Source of the DNA: Georgenia_B sunbinii
Lineage (GTDB): Bacteria > Actinomycetota > Actinomycetes > Actinomycetales > Actinomycetaceae
Assembly: GCF_036421855.1 (NCBI RefSeq)
Contig: NZ_JAZGOK010000005.1
Strand: one strand, 5' to 3'
Length of the DNA: 64,000 bases
Shown: positions 10,888 through 19,800 of the stretch, piece by piece
How the letters are laid out: every line of letters begins with the position of its first letter
Position numbering within the stretch: the stretch's first letter is position 1
Notes under the pieces: generated by a model
What the model was told of the DNA's origin: nothing
Seen by the model: only the letters and a program-made list of their open reading frames with translations
The model's database searches: none
Program-made: the position numbers and the translations under genes

Positions 10888-11660
10888 AGCATCAGCGCCC
10901 ACTGGTCCCAGAAGGCCACGACGACGAGGCCGACGACGATGACGTACCAGGCCACGATGATCAGCGCCCGCTCCTGGGCGACGAACCGTCGCAGCCCGTC
11001 CGGCGCCGGCAGGTGCCCGGCCTGCAGCCCGCGGGCGAGGACGTTGACGACGATCGGGATCGTCACCACCCAGACAACCACGCAGTACGGGCACAGCCCG
11101 CGCAGCTCGACGAGCGCCTGGTACTGGAACCAGCCCAGCGACAGCCCGGCGAGGACCGATCCGGCCATCAGCGCCACCCAGTAGGGCCGCGGCAGCCGGC
11201 CACCGCCGAGCAGCGCGAGCCCGCTGGCCAGCACCACCGCGAACGCGATCGTTCCCAGCAGCGCGTTGGGGATGCCGAGCGCGGCCGCCTGCGGGCTGAG
11301 GATGAAGCTGCCGCAGCCGACGATCGGGTTGATGTCGCAGGCGAGGTCCGCGTTCGGGTCCGCCAGCAGCGCCCGCTCGGAGAGCACGAGCATCACCGAG
11401 GCCCACAGCCCGATGGCCCCGCCGATGGTCAGCAGCCACGCCAGCCCACGACCGGATCCGCCGGCGAGCTGGTGCTCGGTGGGTCGGGTCCGGTCGAGGA
11501 CGGCCAGCTCGCGTTCCTCCGGGAGCAGCTCGTCCTCGACTGCCGCCGACTGGTTGGCGGGTGGTGGCTGGTGGCTCACTTCGGCTCCGTCCTCGTGCTC
11601 GGCGTCGGACGGCGCCGCGGCGCGCGACCCGGTCGCCCGGCCTCTATCGTGGACGGCCAT
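10884..11660 (-). CDS. Vitamin K epoxide reductase (VKOR) family membrane protein
   Basis: A 258-residue membrane protein that would reoxidise a DsbA-like partner and pass electrons to menaquinone, supporting disulfide formation outside the membrane. After a charged cytoplasmic tail of about 70 residues come four or five membrane segments. The paired cysteines are C108/C116 (the loop pair) and C190/C193 (CPYC active site), so all four catalytic cysteines are present. ATG 11660 lies 17 bases inside the end of the metallophosphoesterase gene, and its stop overlaps the mntR-like start. No thioredoxin domain is fused. Confidence 0.92.
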   Translation of the reverse strand: MAVHDRGRATGSRAAAPSDAEHEDGAEVSHQPPPANQSAAVEDELLPEERELAVLDRTRPTEHQLAGGSGRGLAWLLTIGGAIGLWASVMLVLSERALLADPNADLACDINPIVGCGSFILSPQAAALGIPNALLGTIAFAVVLASGLALLGGGRLPRPYWVALMAGSVLAGLSLGWFQYQALVELRGLCPYCVVVWVVTIPIVVNVLARGLQAGHLPAPDGLRRFVAQERALIIVAWYVIVVGLVVVAFWDQWALML

Positions 11661-13578
11661 TATGGACCGCCGGCGGGGTGCCGGCGGGCGCGCGCCCGGA
11701 CGTGTCGCCGGTGGCCGGCGTCGGATCGGGCTCCGGCTGCGGCGTCGGGACGCGGTACCAGCGCCCCAGCGTCACGTCGCCGGCGGTGTCCACGGTGATC
11801 ACCCGGTAGTCCATCGGCTCACCGCGCCCGACGTCGTAGCGCAGCACGGTCAGCTCGGCGGCGCCGTTGAGCGGGCCGACGGTCAGCCCGCCGGCGGCGC
11901 CACCGCTGCTCGCGCTGACGTACCGCACGCCGAGGTCGGCGACCTCCGGTCCCAGCCGCCGGTGCCAGTGCCCCGACACCGTCAGCCCGGCGCACCCGGC
12001 GGCAGCAGTCGGCTCGGCGGCGCGCGGGTTGTGCACCAGCAGGATGTCGATCGGGTCGTCGTCCTCCACGGCGCGGCAGGCGCGGTCGGCCAGCCGGCTG
12101 CCGAGCTCGGGGATCGTCTCGTCGCGCTCGGACTGGGTGCCCTCGCCGATCGCGGTGAGCGTGGGGTCGGTGTCACCGAGGATCCGGACCCCGGCGACCT
12201 CCACCGGGTCCCCGGAGAGGACGGTGTAGCCGGCGTCGGCCATCTGGTCGGCGGTGACGACCGAGTCGTGGTTGCCGGTCGACACCACGAGCGGGAGGTC
12301 GTCCGGCAGCGCGCCGGCGAAGGCGTTGACGCAGTAGGACTCCACCGACGTCCCGCTCATCACGGTGTCGCCGCCGTCGAGCACCGCGCTCGCGCCGCTG
12401 AGCCGGGCGGCGTCGGCGATCACCGACGCCATGCCGACGTTGCAGTGCAGGTCGCTCACCACCAGCAGCGTCACCGGCTCGCTGCGCGCCGGCGCGGCCG
12501 GGGTGACGGCGTCGGCGGCATCCGCCCGGGGTGCGTCGTCGCCGTCGGCCTCGGCTTGGGCGTCGGCGGCGGCCTGGGCATCGGCGGCGTCGGCGTCGGC
12601 GGCTTGGTCGTCGTCGTCGGGCTGGCCCGGCGCGTCGGTCGGCGTCTCAGGCGCGGTCTCGCCGTCCGCGGGCGGCTCCTCGGCATCGGCCGATGCCGCC
12701 TCGGTGTCGACGGGCGCCGGGCTGACGATCGGGATCGACGGCGGACGCAGCGGGGCACGGTCCGTGTCGTAGGCCGCCGTCAGGTTCGCCCGCACCTCGC
12801 CGTAGAACGCCTCGTTCTCGTCGTAGGCGTCGACGAGGTAGCCGCCGTAGGTGTCGATGAGCTGGGCCATCCGGCCCGTCATGCGCAGGTCGGCGAGCGG
12901 CGTGCCGGCCAGCGAGCTGATCGTCGTGCCCGTCGGTGGCCGGTCGCGCACGACCTCGGCGACCGGCATCGCCACCAGGCTGACGACGAGGGCGCCCGCC
13001 AGCGGCAGCACACCCGGCCGGCGGGCCGCGGTAGTGATCTCGCTGCGCAGCAGTCCCCGGGAGGCGAACCGGCCCACCGAGATGAGAAGCAGCAGGACCG
13101 ACCAGGCGACGGCGGCGCGCCCGACCGCGTCGCGCACGAGCATGGTGGCGGCCTCGGCGATCGCGGCCTCGGGCTGGGAGGCGACCTGCGCGTAGGCGGC
13201 GAAGTCCCCGGCGAGACCCGTGACCGGGCTGGTCGGCACCGCCGTCAGCTCGACCGGGATCTCCTCGACGACCACCGACACGCCGAGCGGCCACGGCAGC
13301 GGGGAGTCGAGCAGCACCGAGCCCAGCGGGCCGAGGTCGATGACGACCTCGTGCTGCGGGGTCACCGAGTAGTGCGCCCGGTGGGGACCGAGCGAGGAGT
13401 CCGCCGACGCCGTGAACAGCCCGAACCCGACGGCGACGAGCAGCGTGACGGCCCCTGCCAGGCTCGTGCGCACCACGCGCCGCGTCGTCGTCGTCTGGCG
13501 GTGCCACCAGCCCCAACGGCGCCACGGCACGCGGCGCCTCGGCGGTGGCGGATCGGTGGGCTCATCGTGCGTCGACAT
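11644..13578 (-). CDS. Membrane-anchored metallophosphoesterase
   Basis: A 644-residue protein with one N-terminal membrane segment (about 38-58), an extracytoplasmic N-terminal domain, a second hydrophobic region (about 155-225), a highly acidic Asp/Ala-rich linker and a calcineurin-like phosphoesterase domain. The motifs SDLHCN, GGDT, GNHD, VHNP and GHWHR supply the full set of metal ligands. The domain is expected to face outside, and the substrate is unknown. ATG 13578 (an in-frame ATG three codons earlier is possible) is divergent from the glutamate-cysteine ligase gene. It overlaps the VKOR gene by 17 bases, so it leads the operon. Confidence 0.9.
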   Translation of the reverse strand: MSTHDEPTDPPPPRRRVPWRRWGWWHRQTTTTRRVVRTSLAGAVTLLVAVGFGLFTASADSSLGPHRAHYSVTPQHEVVIDLGPLGSVLLDSPLPWPLGVSVVVEEIPVELTAVPTSPVTGLAGDFAAYAQVASQPEAAIAEAATMLVRDAVGRAAVAWSVLLLLISVGRFASRGLLRSEITTAARRPGVLPLAGALVVSLVAMPVAEVVRDRPPTGTTISSLAGTPLADLRMTGRMAQLIDTYGGYLVDAYDENEAFYGEVRANLTAAYDTDRAPLRPPSIPIVSPAPVDTEAASADAEEPPADGETAPETPTDAPGQPDDDDQAADADAADAQAAADAQAEADGDDAPRADAADAVTPAAPARSEPVTLLVVSDLHCNVGMASVIADAARLSGASAVLDGGDTVMSGTSVESYCVNAFAGALPDDLPLVVSTGNHDSVVTADQMADAGYTVLSGDPVEVAGVRILGDTDPTLTAIGEGTQSERDETIPELGSRLADRACRAVEDDDPIDILLVHNPRAAEPTAAAGCAGLTVSGHWHRRLGPEVADLGVRYVSASSGGAAGGLTVGPLNGAAELTVLRYDVGRGEPMDYRVITVDTAGDVTLGRWYRVPTPQPEPDPTPATGDTSGRAPAGTPPAVHNGRPR

Positions 13579-13715
13579 CACCGCCATTGTCGCCGACCGA
13601 GGTGGCGGCCGCTGCCGCAGACACAGGGCGGACCGGCGTTCGCGCGCCAGGACCGCGCCGATGTGGTTCGCTCGGACCGACAGCGTTCGCGCGGACCAGA
13701 CCCAGGAGCAGGCCG

Positions 13716-15191
13716 ATGGGCGAAGAGATCTCGGGTACCGCCTTCAGCCGGGCGGACCATGCGCGCTACCGCGCCAAGGTCCAGCAGTGCCTCGACACGC
13801 TGGAGCACATGCTCGAGACCGGGGTGTTCGTCGAGGACGAGTGGCGCACCGGCCTGGAGATCGAGCTCAACCTCGCCGACAGCGAGATGCGGCCCTTCCT
13901 CGACAACGCCACCGTGCTCGAGCGGATCGACGACCCGCTGTACACCACCGAGCTCGGCAAGTTCACCATCGAGCTCAACGTCGAGCCCCGGCGCATCGAC
14001 GGCCAGTCGCTGCAGCAGCTCGAGGCCGCGCTGCGCAAGAACCTCAACCGCGCCCGCGACCGGGCCGGTGACGCCGGCGCCGAGCTGGTGATGATCGGGA
14101 CGCTGCCGACGCTGCCGGTACCGCCCGAGGACCGTGCCTGGTTCAGCGACAGCGACCGGTACCGTGCCTTGGACGACGCCGTCATGAGCTCGCGTCGGGA
14201 GGACATCACGTTGAGCATCGGCGGCGCCGAGCCGCTGTCGCTCACCGTGGACTCCATCGCCGCCGAGGCCGCCTGCACGTCCACGCAGTTCCACCTGCAG
14301 GTGACCCCGGAGCGCTACGCGGCCTACTGGAACGCCGCGCAGCTGCTTGCCGGCCCGCAGCTGGCGCTCGGCGCGAACTCCCCGTTCCTGTTCGGCCACC
14401 ACCTGCAGGCCGAGACCCGCATCGAGGCCTTCCTGCAGTCCACCGACACCCGCTCCCCCGAGCTGCGCAACCAGGGGGTGCGGCCCCGGGTGTTCTTCGG
14501 CGACCGGTGGATCACCTCGATCTTCGACCTGTTCGAGGAGAACGTGCACTACTTCCCGGCGCTGCTGCCGGTGAGCTCCGAGGAGGACCCGGCGGAGGTG
14601 CTCGCCGCCGGCGGCACGCCGTCGCTCGCCGAGCTCCGGCTGCACAACGGCACCATCTACCGGTGGAACCGGCCGATCTACGACGTCCAGGACGGCCGGC
14701 CGCACCTGCGGGTGGAGAACCGGGTGCTCCCCGCGGGGCCGAGCGTCGTCGACACCCTCGCCAACGCGGCATTCTTCTACGGCGCGATCGTCGAGCTCGT
14801 CACCGACGAGCGGCCGTTGTGGTCGCGGATGTCATTCGACGCCGCCCGGGAGAACTTCGAGAACGCCGCCCGCGATGGCATCACGACCACCTTCTACTGG
14901 CCGGGCATGGGCGAGGTGCCGGCCGACGAGCTCGTGCTGCGGCGGCTGCTGCCGCTGGCCTCGCGCGGGCTCGAGCGGCTCGGCGTCGACTCCCGGGTGG
15001 CGGGGCGCTACCTCGACATCATCGAGGCCCGCGCCCGGCTGCAGCGCAACGGCGCCACCTGGCAGGTGGCCGCCGTGCGCGGTCTCCAGGCCCGCGGCAG
15101 CGACCGCGAGGAGGCGCTGCGCCTCATGCTCGCCGAGTACGTCCACGCGATGCATTCCGGCGAGCCGGTCCACACCTGGGACGTCCCCTGA
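13716..15191 (+). CDS. Glutamate-cysteine-ligase-like carboxylate-amine ligase
   Basis: A 491-residue enzyme of the GCS2/glutamate-cysteine ligase superfamily. The ATP/glutamate-binding segment GLEIELNLAD (about 45-54) and the metal-site pattern TIELNVEPRRID (about 86-97) are visible. Long forms like this are frequent in actinobacteria, which make mycothiol rather than glutathione; the true amine substrate is not established, and the ergothioneine-pathway ligase EgtA is a relative. AGGAG lies seven bases before ATG 13716; longer in-frame starts exist back to 13545 but lack such a site. It is monocistronic, and an inverted repeat follows the stop. Confidence 0.85.
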   Translation: MGEEISGTAFSRADHARYRAKVQQCLDTLEHMLETGVFVEDEWRTGLEIELNLADSEMRPFLDNATVLERIDDPLYTTELGKFTIELNVEPRRIDGQSLQQLEAALRKNLNRARDRAGDAGAELVMIGTLPTLPVPPEDRAWFSDSDRYRALDDAVMSSRREDITLSIGGAEPLSLTVDSIAAEAACTSTQFHLQVTPERYAAYWNAAQLLAGPQLALGANSPFLFGHHLQAETRIEAFLQSTDTRSPELRNQGVRPRVFFGDRWITSIFDLFEENVHYFPALLPVSSEEDPAEVLAAGGTPSLAELRLHNGTIYRWNRPIYDVQDGRPHLRVENRVLPAGPSVVDTLANAAFFYGAIVELVTDERPLWSRMSFDAARENFENAARDGITTTFYWPGMGEVPADELVLRRLLPLASRGLERLGVDSRVAGRYLDIIEARARLQRNGATWQVAAVRGLQARGSDREEALRLMLAEYVHAMHSGEPVHTWDVP

Positions 15192-15228
15192 TCACCCGCC
15201 CCGCCCGCCAGCCCCACCAGCCCCGCCC

Positions 15229-15292
15229 AGATCTGGTATCTCATACCGAGACCGGACGTTTCGTCGTCCCCCAGCGCCGAGATACCAGATCT
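15229..15292. repeat. 14-bp inverted repeat between convergent genes
   Basis: AGATCTGGTATCTC (15229-15242) is exactly inverted at 15279-15292, with a 36-base spacer. It lies between the stops of the ligase and gluconokinase genes. It is less GC-rich than its surroundings and has no T-run, so it may be a two-way terminator or a small palindromic mobile repeat. Confidence 0.7.
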
Positions 15293-15320
15293 CGGCCCAA
15301 GACGGGGCGCGGGGGTGGGG

Positions 15321-16838
15321 TCAGCTGCGGGTGGCGCTCAGGGTGTCGAGGAACTCTTGCAGCTCGCCGTAGGCGTTCAGCAGGCCGGAGGTGCGGCCCC
15401 GCAGCTCGGTGTAGGTGGCCACGTCGGCGTCGCTGACCACGATCGGGTCGTCGACCCCGCCCGGCGGGGCGAGCGCCGCCAGCCCGGCCGTGAGCGAGTC
15501 CGCCTGGCCGGTGGCGAGCATCGCCAGCACCGCGGAGCCGAGCGCGGAGCCCTCGGCGTCGTCGGTCGGCACGACCGGCCGGCCCAGTGACGCGGCCATG
15601 ACCTCGCGCCACAGCTCGGAGCGGAACGCCCCGCCGGTGACGCGCACCTGCGACACCGGCGCGACGCCGTCGAGCACGTCGACGATGTCGGCCATCTGCC
15701 GGCAGACGCCCTCGAGCGCCGCCCGCAGGAAGTGCTCGCGGCCGTGCGCGCTGCGCACCCCGAGGTAGGCGCCGGTGAGGTCCGGGTCCCACAGCGGGGC
15801 CCGCTCCCCCAGCAGGTAGGGCAGCATGACCAGGCCGTCGCTGCCCACCGGGGCCTGCGCGGCCAGCGCCAGCACGAGCGGGTCGCGCTCCGGGCCGGCT
15901 GGCAGGTCGGCGGCGTACACGTCACCGGCCCACCGCATGACGACCCCGCCGTTGCTCATCGCGCCGCCGACCACCCAGGTGTCGTCGGTCAGCGCGTAGC
16001 AGAACAGTGCGCCGCTCTCGGCGAACCGCGGCTCGGGCACCGCGATGCGGACCGCGCCGCTGGTGCCCATCGACAGCCCCGCGACGCCGGGCTCGATGGC
16101 GCCGGTGCCGAGGTTGCCGAGCGGCCCGTCGGTCGCCCCGACGTTGACCGGGGTGCCGGCCGGCAGCCCGATCCGGGCACCCGCCGCGGGCGAGAGGTCG
16201 AGCAGCGCCGTCGTCGGCAGCACGTCGGGCAGCTGCTCGCGGGAGATCCCCGCCAGCTCGAGCGACGACGGCGCCCAGTCCCGGGCGTGGACGTCGAGCA
16301 GCCCGGAGGCCGACGCCGTCGACAGCTCGGTGACGAGCCTGCCGGTGAGGTGCAGCAGCACGAGGTCCTTGAGCCCCACCCAGTGACGCACCCGGGCGGC
16401 GGTCTCCCGGTCGTGCCGGGCGAACCACATGAGCTTGACCAGCGGGCTCATCGGGTGGACCGGGGTGCCCGACAGCCGCAGCAGCTCGCGCGCCCGACCG
16501 GCCTGGCGCAGCCCGCGGGCCTCGGCGTGGCCCCGGGTGTCGGCCCAGGTGATGATGTCGGTCAGCGGCCGCAGGTCCTCGTCCAGCCCCACCAGGCCGT
16601 GCATGGCCGAGCCGACGCCGATGACGCCGACCTCCCGGCCCTGGCAGCCGGCGACCGCCTCAGCGAGCGCCTCGTCGACGGCGCGCAGCACCATGGCGGG
16701 GTCCTGGACCTGCCACCGCGGCTGCGGCTCGCTGAGCCGGTACTCCCGGAACGCGGAGAGGCGCCAGCTGGACTCGGGGTCCACGACGACCGCTTTGGTC
16801 GTCGTGGTGCCCACGTCAAGGCCGATGATGAGACTCAT
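15321..16838 (-). CDS. gntK: FGGY carbohydrate kinase, probably gluconokinase
   Basis: A 505-residue FGGY kinase that would phosphorylate D-gluconate to 6-phosphogluconate. The N-terminal phosphate-binding motif is GLDVGTTTTKAVVVD (6-20), the substrate loop is SAMHGLVGLD (77-86), the catalytic base is D237 in GATDGPLGNLG, and the C-terminal ATP motif is VTGGAFRSELW. SAMHGL resembles gluconate kinases more than xylulokinases, and the nearby gnd and hexuronate genes support gluconate. Xylulose remains possible. It is the third gene of the uxaC-uxuB-gntK operon and starts four bases after the uxuB stop. Confidence 0.8.
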   Translation of the reverse strand: MSLIIGLDVGTTTTKAVVVDPESSWRLSAFREYRLSEPQPRWQVQDPAMVLRAVDEALAEAVAGCQGREVGVIGVGSAMHGLVGLDEDLRPLTDIITWADTRGHAEARGLRQAGRARELLRLSGTPVHPMSPLVKLMWFARHDRETAARVRHWVGLKDLVLLHLTGRLVTELSTASASGLLDVHARDWAPSSLELAGISREQLPDVLPTTALLDLSPAAGARIGLPAGTPVNVGATDGPLGNLGTGAIEPGVAGLSMGTSGAVRIAVPEPRFAESGALFCYALTDDTWVVGGAMSNGGVVMRWAGDVYAADLPAGPERDPLVLALAAQAPVGSDGLVMLPYLLGERAPLWDPDLTGAYLGVRSAHGREHFLRAALEGVCRQMADIVDVLDGVAPVSQVRVTGGAFRSELWREVMAASLGRPVVPTDDAEGSALGSAVLAMLATGQADSLTAGLAALAPPGGVDDPIVVSDADVATYTELRGRTSGLLNAYGELQEFLDTLSATRS

Positions 16839-16842
16839 GGGC

Positions 16843-18228
16843 TCAGTGTGCCGACTTCGCGTCGGCGCCGCTGGTCAGCATCGTCAGGTCGTCGACGACG
16901 GCGGCGGTCAGCTCCGCGTCGCCGCCGATGCCGAGGCGCTCGAGCACCGCGACGACGGCGTCGGCCAGCTCACCGGCAGCAGTCTCCTGCCAGCTCTCCC
17001 CCGCGACGTCGTTCACTGGGGCGCCCAGCCCGCGCAGGTGCCCGATCCAGGCAGCCAGCGCACGCGCGGCCCCGGACGGCAGCCGCCCGGCGGCGCGCTC
17101 GCCCTTGACGACCGGGACGATCCGGACCGGGATCTTCTGCGAGCCGTCCGCCGCGATCCGCGACAGCACGTCGCGCATCCGCGGGTTCTCGAAGCGCTCG
17201 GTCAGTGCGGCGCGGTAGGCCACGACGTCGTCCGCCGGGACCTGGAGGTTCGGCGCGGCGTCGTCCCACAGCTCCTCGACCCAGCCGCGGCAGCGCGGGT
17301 CGTTCATCGCCTCGACGACGGTCTCGTGACCCACGATGGTCGCGGCGTACGCCATGAGCGAGTGGGCGCCGTTGAGCAGCAGCAGCTTGCGCTGCTCGTA
17401 GGCCTCGACCTCGTCGACCAGCGACACCCCGGCGTCCTCCCAGCGGGGACGGCCGGCGGGGAACGTGCCGCTGACCACCCACTCGCTGAACGGCTCGGTC
17501 ACCACCGGGGAGGCGTCCTCGACGCCCAGCTGCTCCCGGACGGTCTCGCGGTCGGCGTCGGTGGCGGCCGGCGTGATGCGGTCGACCATCGAGGTGGCGA
17601 AGTCGACGTTCTCGTCGATCCACGGCAGCAGGTCGGGGGCGATCTCGGCCGCGAGGTCACGGACCACGCGCTCGACGACGGCGCCGTTGCCCGGCAGGTT
17701 GTCGCACGACAGCAGCGTGATCGGGCCGGCCTCGGCGGCCTGGCGGGCGAGCAGCCCGGCGACGAGCCGGCCGGGGGTCGTGGTGACCGCCCCGGTGACG
17801 TCGTCCTGGAGCGTCGCGACGTCGGCGACGACGTCGGCGTTCGCCAGGTCGAGCCCGCCGTCGGCGCCGCGCAGGTAGCCGGCCTCGGTGACCGTCATGG
17901 TGATGATCGCGACATCACTGTCGCGCAGGTAGTCGAGGTAGGCGAGGTGGTCGCTGGCGGTGTGCACCGCGCTGACCGAGGGGATGACCTGGAGGTCGTC
18001 GCCGTCGGCCTGTCGCACGATGAGCGTGTACAGGCCGTCCTGCGGGGCGAGCGCCCGGGCGGCGTCGGGGCGCCGGCCGGTGAAGGCGGCGATCCCCCAC
18101 TCCGCGGCGTCGGGCGCGTTGGCGGTGTACCAGGCCTGGTGGGCGCGGAAGAAGTTGCCCAGGCCGAGGTGGACGATGCGTACCGGCGCCGGCTGCTGGT
18201 CGGGGCGGCGGGAGAGTCGTTCGGTCAC
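16843..18228 (-). CDS. uxuB: Mannitol-dehydrogenase-family reductase, probably fructuronate reductase
   Basis: A 461-residue long-chain polyol dehydrogenase, expected to reduce D-fructuronate to D-mannonate with NADH. It shows the Rossmann motif GLGNFFRAH (22-30) and the catalytic set K281, N286 and H289 in KLLLLNGAHS. Mannitol 2-dehydrogenase and tagaturonate reductase share this fold, but its place directly after uxaC favours fructuronate. GTG 18228 overlaps the uxaC stop as GTGA. The product, mannonate, has no dehydratase in the window; see the LarA-like epimerase. Confidence 0.82.
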   Translation of the reverse strand: MTERLSRRPDQQPAPVRIVHLGLGNFFRAHQAWYTANAPDAAEWGIAAFTGRRPDAARALAPQDGLYTLIVRQADGDDLQVIPSVSAVHTASDHLAYLDYLRDSDVAIITMTVTEAGYLRGADGGLDLANADVVADVATLQDDVTGAVTTTPGRLVAGLLARQAAEAGPITLLSCDNLPGNGAVVERVVRDLAAEIAPDLLPWIDENVDFATSMVDRITPAATDADRETVREQLGVEDASPVVTEPFSEWVVSGTFPAGRPRWEDAGVSLVDEVEAYEQRKLLLLNGAHSLMAYAATIVGHETVVEAMNDPRCRGWVEELWDDAAPNLQVPADDVVAYRAALTERFENPRMRDVLSRIAADGSQKIPVRIVPVVKGERAAGRLPSGAARALAAWIGHLRGLGAPVNDVAGESWQETAAGELADAVVAVLERLGIGGDAELTAAVVDDLTMLTSGADAKSAH

Positions 18229-19658
18229 AGCTTGAACACCTTCTTGGGGATCGTTGCCACGAGGTCGTGGGCGACAGCCATCGCCTCGTCCTCGTTCAGC
18301 CGGTGCTCGACGACGAGCTGGGCGAGATAGCCGGCGTCGAGCCGGCGTGACATGTCGTGGCGGGTGGGGATGGACAGGAACGCGCGGGTGTCGTCGATGA
18401 ACCCCGACGTCCGGTAGAAGCCGGCGGTCTCGGTGACCGCGCCGCGGAACCGGCGGATCGCCTCGGGTGCGTCGATGAACCACCACGGGACGCCGACGTA
18501 CATCGAGCTGTAGAAGCCGGCCATCGGGGCGAGCTCGCGGGAGAACACCGTCTCGTCGATGGTGAAGACGACGAGGTTGAGGTTCGGGTGGTTCCCGTAC
18601 CGGCCGAGCAGCGGCTGCAGTGCCTTGGTGAACTCCACACCCACCGGGATGTCCGAGCCGGCGTCCGCGCCGAAGTCGGCGAAGTTCTGCGGGTCGTGGT
18701 TGCGGTGGACGCCGTGGTGCAGCGTCATCACCAGCCCGTCGTCGCAGGCCATCCGCGCGGTCTCGCTCATCATGTGGCGGCGGAACGCGACGGTCTCGGC
18801 GGTGCTCGCCTCGCCGCGCAGCGCGGCGTCGTAGATGCGGGCCGCCTCGGACTCCTCGAGCGGCTCGGTGCCGGCGTCGAGGTGGGAGTGGTCGGTGGAG
18901 ACGCCGCCGTTGTCCTTGAAGTACCGGCGGCGGTTCTCCAGGGCGGTGATGTAGCCGGCGTAGGAGCCGGTGTCGACACCGGCGACCTCGCCGAGCTGGC
19001 CGGCCAGCGTCGGCCAGTCCGCTCGGGCGAGCTCGAAGAAGCGGTCCGGCCGGAAGGTCGGCAGCACCCGGCCGGTGAACGTCGGGTCGGCGGCGAGTGC
19101 CTGGTGCGGGGCGAGGTCGTCCAGCGGGTCGTCGGTGGTCGCGAGGATCTCGATGCCGAAGCTGTCGAACAGTGCCCGGGGACGGAACTCGGGGCGGGTG
19201 AGCGCCTCGGCGATCTGGTCGTAGATGGCGTCCGAGGTGGCGGCGCTGGGCACCTCGGTGATACCGAAGACGTCGGCGAAGGTGGTGTCGAACCAGTACT
19301 TCACCGGGGTGCCGCGGAACAGGTAGTAGTTCTCGCAGAGGATCCGCCACGCCTTTCGCGCGCCGGCCTCGTCGAGCTGGACCGGGCCGTTCGGGCCCCG
19401 GCCGAGGTCGCTCAGCGACGCACCGTTGGCGTGGAGCATCCGCAGGACATAGTGGTCGGGCTGCAGCAGCAGGTTCGCGGGGTCGGAGAACGGCTGGTTC
19501 TCGGTCAGCCACTGCGGCGGGACATGGCTGTGCGGCGAGATGATGGGCAGGCCCTTGACGCTGTCATAGAGCCGGCGGGCCACCTCCCGGGTCTCGGGCG
19601 GAGCAGGCAACAGCCTGTCGGGGTGGACAGAGAGTCTGGGGTTCGGATCGGCGGCCAT
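18225..19658 (-). CDS. uxaC: Glucuronate (uronate) isomerase
   Basis: A 477-residue enzyme of the amidohydrolase fold that interconverts D-glucuronate and D-fructuronate (and galacturonate/tagaturonate). The metal motif HSH lies at 43-45 (IISPHSHVPPQWL). Further hallmarks are NYYLFRGTPVKYW, TTDDPLDDLA, DHSHLDAG and the C-terminal KKVFKL. The length is normal for UxaC. ATG 19658 is chosen because the family starts there; a longer in-frame ATG would extend into the operator. It leads the uxaC-uxuB-gntK operon and is divergent from the larA-like gene, with paired GTTGCCA sites in between. Confidence 0.93.
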   Translation of the reverse strand: MAADPNPRLSVHPDRLLPAPPETREVARRLYDSVKGLPIISPHSHVPPQWLTENQPFSDPANLLLQPDHYVLRMLHANGASLSDLGRGPNGPVQLDEAGARKAWRILCENYYLFRGTPVKYWFDTTFADVFGITEVPSAATSDAIYDQIAEALTRPEFRPRALFDSFGIEILATTDDPLDDLAPHQALAADPTFTGRVLPTFRPDRFFELARADWPTLAGQLGEVAGVDTGSYAGYITALENRRRYFKDNGGVSTDHSHLDAGTEPLEESEAARIYDAALRGEASTAETVAFRRHMMSETARMACDDGLVMTLHHGVHRNHDPQNFADFGADAGSDIPVGVEFTKALQPLLGRYGNHPNLNLVVFTIDETVFSRELAPMAGFYSSMYVGVPWWFIDAPEAIRRFRGAVTETAGFYRTSGFIDDTRAFLSIPTRHDMSRRLDAGYLAQLVVEHRLNEDEAMAVAHDLVATIPKKVFKL

Positions 19659-19686
19659 TGCCTCATCGTCCCGATGGCGGCAAGGC

Positions 19687-19715
19687 ATGGCAACCGGGTT
19701 GCCATGCGTTGCCAC
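19687..19715. promoter_or_regulatory. Operator 1: GTTGCCA repeats between uxaC and larA
   Basis: ATGGCAAC (19687-19694), CGG, then GTTGCCAT (19698-19705) form an inverted repeat, and a further GTTGCCAC follows at 19708-19715, ten bases after the previous half-site. Similar clusters occur at 24411, 27275 and 28946. It is probably bound by the LacI-family regulator encoded at 26218-27246. Confidence 0.75.
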
Positions 19716-19787
19716 CTGCTCCGGGCGGGTTCTTGGAAATCTCGGCCGCACCGCCGGTGAAGGGCGCCATCATGGGCGTCGACCGAC

Positions 19788-19793
19788 TACCGT
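19788..19793 (+). promoter_or_regulatory. Candidate -10 box of the larA-like gene (leaderless)
   Basis: TACCGT stands seven bases before ATG 19801 with no ribosome binding site between. Confidence 0.45.
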
Positions 19794-19800
19794 CGGTGCC

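Noticed and set aside
11266..14091. A 941-codon open frame on the plus strand.
   Set aside because: It runs opposite the VKOR and metallophosphoesterase genes, whose motifs are intact, and shows no domain of its own.
15321..16838. Xylulokinase as the first choice for the FGGY kinase.
   Set aside because: No xylose isomerase is nearby, the SAMHGL loop resembles gluconokinases and the neighbours handle aldonic and uronic acids; xylulose remains only a secondary option.
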